This document shows positions 14,947 through 18,611 of a stretch of 18,611 nt of DNA, in pieces (within the stretch, counting starts at the first letter, position 1; every line of letters begins with the position of its first letter). Source of the stretch: Clostridia bacterium (GTDB lineage: Bacteria; Bacillota_A; Clostridia; Oscillospirales; CAG-272). The notes under the pieces are model-generated. The model was not told the origin of the DNA. It saw only the letters and a program-made list of their open reading frames with translations, and made no database searches. A program made the translations under genes and the position numbers. The stretch is taken from positions 1 to 18,611 of the forward strand of contig JAFTRQ010000189.1 of NCBI GenBank assembly GCA_017462125.1, read 5' to 3'.

Positions 14947-15012
14947 AATTTTTAATGCTATTGCAAATCAATTTGTTTAATTGAGATTTATATGTTCATT
15001 TGAAAAGGGGAG

Positions 15013-15023
15013 TGATATTATGG
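15013..15023 (+). repeat. 11-bp direct repeat TGATATTATGG, left copy
   Basis: The identical 11-mer recurs at 16899-16909. Both copies overlap a start codon (ATG 15020 and ATG 16906), and together they bound the AT-rich two-gene segment. This could be a duplication from insertion or recombination, or chance similarity around start codons. Confidence 0.5.
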
Positions 15024-16324
15024 AAAAAGTAATTTCGTTTATTTTAGTTTTTTTGATAATAATAGGGTATAGTAGTTATACAGTTAGAGTAGAAAATGCA
15101 GAGGATTTGGTTATGGATGATGTAATTCTGTCTGACGAAGCAAAGGAATTACATCGTGATTGTCAATTTATACTATATGATAGTATAAAGGCCAATTCTT
15201 TTAGTCTACAAGAAGGCTTAACTGTGATATATGGTGATAATATTGTAATTAATAATATTTTTGAAGATAAGAGTTTGGCTGCAAATTTGAATGTCACTCC
15301 CAAAACTTCAAACAAGATTTCCGATGACTTGGACAGAGAGACTACGTTTTCCAACACATATATGGTGTTGTTTATGAAAAACGGAAACAAGATAGATGTA
15401 AATTATATACGAGTTGAATATGCACAAGATGTTGCAATTGAAACAATTAATAAATTTATTGAGGCGGAACATTCTAAAGGAGCGATTGAAGAATATGTAA
15501 ACGATTTTATTATAAAACAAATAGCTGATACATCGTCTGCATATAATAGAGTGAGCAATCAAGCACAGGGTGCAATCGCAAGAAATTCCTCAACTACGCA
15601 AGTGGTTTTAAGTGTGAGAGATCAAACATACTATATTGCCAATTATGTAACAACTGCATCAGAGCTCATCCCGAGCAATACATATCCAGTAGTGATATAT
15701 AAAAACGATATTACGTATCAAGCAATATCTATTGCAAATGCCTTGGAAGATAGCGAATTATATGTTATAGTTGCATTTGTAACTGTGACCCCGGGAAATT
15801 GTATGTCTTCTTCAACCAATGCGTGGTATGCATCGATGAGCGAGGCGGGGTTGTATAATGACTATTACGGCAATGCAATTTCCATAAAGGCGGTAAAAAC
15901 CAGTTTTGAAAACTTATTCCCTGAGTATGACTATTTTATTGATATGTCTCCTGAGGTGGGGTTATCAGATGCAGGAGGATTAACTGTTCCGGTTTCTATA
16001 GGAATTCCGCCGTCTATTTCGACAAGTTTTAATATTAATGTTTGCTCTGGTCCACGGACTGATATGGATGTAATTTTTAACCCTAACGGAATCAGTTCCG
16101 TAAAATTTGAAGCATACAAAAAAAGCGCTCTATTTTCTACTGAGCCTTGTTTGATAACTAACCCTTTTTCGTATGTTGCGGGTGTCTATATGGAAAGTGG
16201 AGGACAAGTTTTATATATGAACGTTGCAACAACGATAAAGTATTATTTTGTTAATAAACGAGAAACTTCTGGCATTTGGGCTGGATGTGAGCGGGAGATG
16301 TATTATGATAATTACCAGCCCTAA
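15020..16324 (+). CDS. AT-rich exported protein of unknown function
   Basis: I do not recognise this 434-residue protein. Residues 1-25 form a clear signal peptide: a positively charged start (MEKV), a hydrophobic core rich in Ile, Phe and Leu, and a likely cleavage after ENA near residue 27. The mature part lacks further membrane helices and is rich in Ser, Thr, Asn and Tyr with beta-strand patterns, suggesting an extracellular beta-rich domain. No catalytic motif stands out. GGGGAG lies 8 bp ahead of ATG 15020, which is preferred to the frame start at 14981. Base composition is markedly AT-rich against the preceding ROK gene, a sign of transfer. The next gene, a membrane protein, overlaps it by 20 bp, so the two probably form one unit. 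Confidence 0.75.
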   Translation: MEKVISFILVFLIIIGYSSYTVRVENAEDLVMDDVILSDEAKELHRDCQFILYDSIKANSFSLQEGLTVIYGDNIVINNIFEDKSLAANLNVTPKTSNKISDDLDRETTFSNTYMVLFMKNGNKIDVNYIRVEYAQDVAIETINKFIEAEHSKGAIEEYVNDFIIKQIADTSSAYNRVSNQAQGAIARNSSTTQVVLSVRDQTYYIANYVTTASELIPSNTYPVVIYKNDITYQAISIANALEDSELYVIVAFVTVTPGNCMSSSTNAWYASMSEAGLYNDYYGNAISIKAVKTSFENLFPEYDYFIDMSPEVGLSDAGGLTVPVSIGIPPSISTSFNINVCSGPRTDMDVIFNPNGISSVKFEAYKKSALFSTEPCLITNPFSYVAGVYMESGGQVLYMNVATTIKYYFVNKRETSGIWAGCEREMYYDNYQP

Positions 16325-16901
16325 AGAGAAGTATGCATTGATTTTTATATATAGCCTGCTCGCTTATATTTGTGTTTGCTTCATTATGTATTGGTTGCTT
16401 CAAGAATCGGCATCTGTGTTATTGCCAATAGTTTTTGTTTCTGTTCCGTGGATAGTGACTGAAGCTTTGGCAGCTGCGAAAAAAACATCTATTAAAGTTA
16501 AGTATTGGAGCGGCGTTGTATTTTGGCTGGTTTGTAATGCAATAAATTGGTTGATTTTGGTGCAGTATTATTCATTAAAATACGGAGAAAAAGCATTATA
16601 TTATGTAATGTGGGAAGAAATGATATGTTCCACTTTAATATCATCATTATTGCAGTTAACAATGGTTTTCCTTATATGCGGAAGTGACGCATCAAAATTG
16701 TTGAAGAATGCTTTGATTATTGTAAGTATGGTTGCTATTATGCTTTGCTCATCGTTCTTGTCGCTATTGTATAATTATTACTGTCTTCATTTTGAAATAC
16801 TACACTATATATTGTTAGGTGTATCAGTAATTTTTTACATTGTTTGTGGCGTAATAGAAACTAGTCGCTTGATAAAAAAACACAAGGGAGAGATAAACTG
16901 A
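16305..16901 (+). CDS. AT-rich six-helix membrane protein of unknown function
   Basis: I do not recognise this 198-residue protein. It has six probable membrane helices, at about residues 9-32, 36-55, 66-88, 101-123, 130-153 and 160-182, with short loops, a basic C-terminal tail (KKHKGEIN) and no conserved catalytic or transporter motif. ATG 16305 is preferred because GGGAG lies 7 bp upstream and the longer frame from 16248 would add a polar stretch and a larger overlap. It overlaps the exported protein's end by 20 bp and shares its AT-rich composition, so the two are likely co-translated and perhaps act together at the membrane. The zinc-ribbon gene starts only 4 bp after its stop. Confidence 0.7.
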   Translation: MIITSPKEKYALIFIYSLLAYICVCFIMYWLLQESASVLLPIVFVSVPWIVTEALAAAKKTSIKVKYWSGVVFWLVCNAINWLILVQYYSLKYGEKALYYVMWEEMICSTLISSLLQLTMVFLICGSDASKLLKNALIIVSMVAIMLCSSFLSLLYNYYCLHFEILHYILLGVSVIFYIVCGVIETSRLIKKHKGEIN

Positions 16902-16909
16902 TATTATGG
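16899..16909 (+). repeat. 11-bp direct repeat TGATATTATGG, right copy
   Basis: This copy is identical to 15013-15023. It overlaps the stop of the membrane protein and the start of the zinc-ribbon gene. Deleting 15013-16898 would join GGGGAG (15007-15012) to ATG 16906 with normal Shine-Dalgarno spacing. Confidence 0.5.
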
Positions 16910-17250
16910 TATCTGCAACGAAAAAGGATTCGGGCGATTTCGTCTATATGCGGCTGAAGAAGCACGTCTGCCCCGATTGCGGACAGAAGGTGTTCGTCAG
17001 AAAAGTGAAAAAGGTCATCAAGGCGGGATCTCGCGCGGCAAAGGATTACGACTTTACCGTTGGAGACGTCACACTTGATGGAAAGGTCAAGTTTATCTGG
17101 TATGAGTTCAAGTGTACCGGATGCGGCAATATGACCACCGAGGCGGATATGAAGGCATACGAAAAGCGCATGCTGGAGGAAGCGAAGGCGGAGAAAAAGG
17201 CCGCAAAGAAAGCCGAGAAAAAGGCTAAAAAGCAGCAGAAAAAATCTTGA
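16906..17250 (+). CDS. Small zinc-ribbon protein with a Lys/Ala-rich tail
   Basis: This 114-residue soluble protein has two Cys pairs, CPDCG near residue 22 and CTGCG near residue 74, forming a probable four-Cys zinc ribbon with a beta-rich middle. The last 35 residues are a highly charged, Lys- and Ala-rich helix (AKAEKKAAKKAEKKAKKQQ) that could bind nucleic acid or ribosomes. I cannot name the family. The composition returns to the GC-richer style of the main region. Its nearest Shine-Dalgarno, GGGAG at 16886-16890, is about 15 bp away, too far for efficient initiation, whereas the sequence in front of the first AT-rich gene would fit well. This suggests the gene lost its original upstream sequence through insertion. 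Confidence 0.7.
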   Translation: MVSATKKDSGDFVYMRLKKHVCPDCGQKVFVRKVKKVIKAGSRAAKDYDFTVGDVTLDGKVKFIWYEFKCTGCGNMTTEADMKAYEKRMLEEAKAEKKAAKKAEKKAKKQQKKS

Positions 17251-17261
17251 TATGAGTATGA

Positions 17262-17294
17262 TTTTGAGGGGTTCTGATAAAGAACCCCTCAAAA
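17262..17294. repeat. Perfect 14-bp stem hairpin between genes
   Basis: TTTTGAGGGGTTCT (17262-17275) pairs with AGAACCCCTCAAAA (17281-17294) around GATAA. T-runs are at the 5' edge of the stem and A-runs at the 3' edge on either strand, which is the reverse of an intrinsic terminator. It may instead stabilise a transcript end or modulate the gene at 17313. Confidence 0.7.
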
Positions 17295-17312
17295 AAGAAA
17301 GAGAAGACTTGA

Positions 17313-18446
17313 ATGAAGGATTATTTTGCGAAAAATGCACCGATCCGCTTCATAAACAGAATCGACGGTGATTGCGTCAACGAGCGGGACGGTATAAAAA
17401 CTCTGAATGGAATTCGTATCCCCGTTGAGGTGGAAGCGCCTACGGGATGTGAGGTCGTGCTGAACGGAAAGAGAATGGTCGAAAAAAACGGTATGTATCG
17501 CGCGGAGCTGGACCTGTACAGCTATCGTAACGTGCTTCTTGCCGAGGATCTGACCAATCAGACAAGCGCTCGCATTTGCCTGTTCTATTTGAAGGATGCA
17601 GTGAAAAGATTCCGCTTTTCCTCGGACGATAATATTTTATTTCTGCAGGATATTACCGAGAATCAGCACCGATACCAATCGATTTTCGATAATCCCTATT
17701 TGGCTGTCTATAAAAAGGCGCACGATCTTTACGGGGCTAAGGTGCATCTGAATTTGTTTTATGAGCTTGATAAAAGGGGAAGGCTGTTTTTCAAAAGAAA
17801 CCGCGGAGACTTTAACCTGTCGATGATGACCGATAAATTCAAGGACGAATTTGCGGCAAACGCCGATTGGCTCAAGCTGGCTTTTCACGCGAATTCCGAG
17901 TATCCGGATGATCCGTATGCCAATGCGACCGCGGAAAAAATAGTCGAGGATTGCTTACGCGTGCACCGCGAAATCATTCGCTTTGCGGGGCCTGCTTCGC
18001 TCAGCAGCTCCGCAACCATACATTGGGGTAGCGGAAACGTTGAGTGCGTTCGCGCGCTTCGATCTCTTGGGTACAGGTCGTTGACAGGTTACTTCACGGT
18101 CAGAAACGGCAACCCCTTAGTTGCCTACTATGTGCCGACAGATCTCTGCGAGCACGTGTATGAGCGCGATTTTTGGTTTGATACCGATGAGAATATGCTG
18201 TTCGCGCGAATTGACCGAGTGGCGAATATAGGCTCCTTGGAGCAGATTATGGAAGACATCAGGGATGTGGTTAACGACCCACACCGCGGAGGCTTCGTTT
18301 CGGTAATGATACACGAGCAATTCTTTTATAAGGATTACGTAAGGCATCTTCCCGACTTTGAGAAGCGTGTATTGGAGCCCTGCCGTTACCTTTATAAGCA
18401 CGGTTACGTTGGCGGACATCTTTCGGAGATCACACGAGAAAATTAA
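17313..18446 (+). CDS. Divergent NodB-fold (polysaccharide deacetylase-like) protein
   Basis: This 377-residue protein probably has two domains. Residues 1-95 look like a small beta-sandwich. From about residue 98 on, the pattern fits a NodB/CE4-type barrel: RFSSDDN at 101-107 in the place of motif 1, LAFHANSEYPDDPY at 189-202 in the place of motif 2, IHWGSG near 236-241, and VMIHEQFF near the C-terminus as a possible last His. The canonical HxxxH pair is not seen, so metal binding and deacetylase activity are uncertain. It has no signal peptide. ATG 17313 has GAGAAG about 6 bp upstream. It is 62 bp after the zinc-ribbon gene, with a hairpin between, and is the last gene before a hairpin-rich tail. 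Function is tentative. Confidence 0.6.
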   Translation: MKDYFAKNAPIRFINRIDGDCVNERDGIKTLNGIRIPVEVEAPTGCEVVLNGKRMVEKNGMYRAELDLYSYRNVLLAEDLTNQTSARICLFYLKDAVKRFRFSSDDNILFLQDITENQHRYQSIFDNPYLAVYKKAHDLYGAKVHLNLFYELDKRGRLFFKRNRGDFNLSMMTDKFKDEFAANADWLKLAFHANSEYPDDPYANATAEKIVEDCLRVHREIIRFAGPASLSSSATIHWGSGNVECVRALRSLGYRSLTGYFTVRNGNPLVAYYVPTDLCEHVYERDFWFDTDENMLFARIDRVANIGSLEQIMEDIRDVVNDPHRGGFVSVMIHEQFFYKDYVRHLPDFEKRVLEPCRYLYKHGYVGGHLSEITREN

Positions 18447-18472
18447 AGCTTCATAAAAAACGCCGTGGAGAT

Positions 18473-18500
18473 GGCGTTGTGTCCCTAAGGACACAACGCC
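18473..18500. repeat. Perfect 12-bp stem hairpin after the last gene
   Basis: GGCGTTGTGTCC (18473-18484) pairs with GGACACAACGCC (18489-18500) around CTAA. No T-run follows. It leads straight into the repeat array at 18505-18611 and may be its outer part. Confidence 0.7.
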
Positions 18501-18504
18501 AACT

Positions 18505-18611
18505 CTATTCGCCTGCGGCGAGTGATATTGCTTCGCAGTGATATTCGGCTTGTGCCGAGTGATATTCGCTTCGCGAGTTTTGGGAGGCGAATAGAATATC
18601 ACTTCAAGGCA
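18505..18611. repeat. REP-like array of short hairpins (runs off the window)
   Basis: The motif AGTGATATT occurs at 18521, 18537 and 18558, alternating with short GC hairpins: CGCctgcgGCG, GCttcGC, CGGCttgtGCCG and CGCttcGCG. A 10-bp inverted repeat, CTATTCGCCT (18505-18514) with AGGCGAATAG (18585-18594), encloses the array, and AATATCACTT, the complement of the repeat motif, follows at 18596-18605. Unit spacing varies between 16 and 21 bp and there are no unique spacers, so it is not a CRISPR. It is most likely a REP- or MITE-type element, incomplete at the window edge. Confidence 0.7.

Noticed and set aside
14961..14992. Promoter TTGCAA / TTTATA ahead of the AT-rich exported protein
   Set aside because: The boxes are 20 bp apart in uniformly AT-rich DNA, where such matches are expected by chance.
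17262..17294. Intrinsic terminator after the zinc-ribbon gene
   Set aside because: The stem is perfect, but the tract after it is A-rich on the + strand, and on the - strand the stem also ends in A followed by mixed sequence, so a U-tract is missing in both directions.
281..18446. tRNA, rRNA, transposase or integrase genes
   Set aside because: I looked for cloverleaf-like segments, rRNA-like stretches and DDE or recombinase motifs on both strands and saw none.
18521..18566. CRISPR-like array
   Set aside because: The repeats are 9 bp, the intervals are hairpins of 7-12 bp and not unique spacers, and no cas gene is present.

Overview
This 18.6-kb window looks like a chromosomal segment of an anaerobic Clostridia-type Bacillota, possibly a gut or rumen lineage. 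This is an inference from strong AGGAGG-type ribosome binding sites, a ROK glucokinase with the CGCGxxGC zinc motif, a consensus SigA-type promoter, and hairpin-forming intergenic repeats. All twenty convincing genes are on the + strand. I see no tRNA, rRNA, CRISPR array, transposase, integrase, transporter or transcriptional regulator.

Layout. (1) 1-280: intergenic DNA with a palindromic repeat and a structured leader that runs into the first start codon. (2) 281-2769: nucleoside hydrolase-like protein, DUF3267-type membrane zincin and an AT-richer hypothetical gene. (3) 2875-12626: a compact run of thirteen genes, mostly with gaps of 2-35 bp: sugar O-acetyltransferase, sugar isomerase/epimerase, two tandem SGNH hydrolases, NodB-type deacetylase, GNAT acetyltransferase, two PHP phosphoesterases, histidine phosphatase, M20 amidohydrolase, GH43 glycosidase and an APH(3')-like kinase. 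A second copy of the structured leader separates the two SGNH genes. (4) 12627-13053: intergenic DNA with several inverted repeats. (5) 13054-14946: PhnP-like metallo-beta-lactamase-fold protein and ROK glucokinase, the latter behind a perfect TTGACA-17-TATAAT promoter. (6) 15020-16901: two overlapping AT-rich genes (exported protein and six-helix membrane protein) bounded by an 11-bp direct repeat. (7) 16906-18446: zinc-ribbon protein and a divergent NodB-fold protein, then a tail of REP-like hairpins.

How the genes may work together. None of the enzymes of the central run has an evident signal peptide. The run therefore reads as cytoplasmic processing of imported, decorated sugars: the SGNH and NodB enzymes would remove acyl groups, GH43 would cleave arabinosyl or xylosyl links, the TIM-barrel isomerase and ROK kinase would pass sugars to central metabolism, and the phosphatases and acetyltransferases would handle phosphorylated or surplus sugars. 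The uptake system is not in the window, so this role is inferred.

The most interesting signals are the duplicated three-hairpin leader at 161-280 and 5056-5168, and the apparent two-gene insertion at 15013-16909, which seems to have split the zinc-ribbon gene from its original ribosome binding site.
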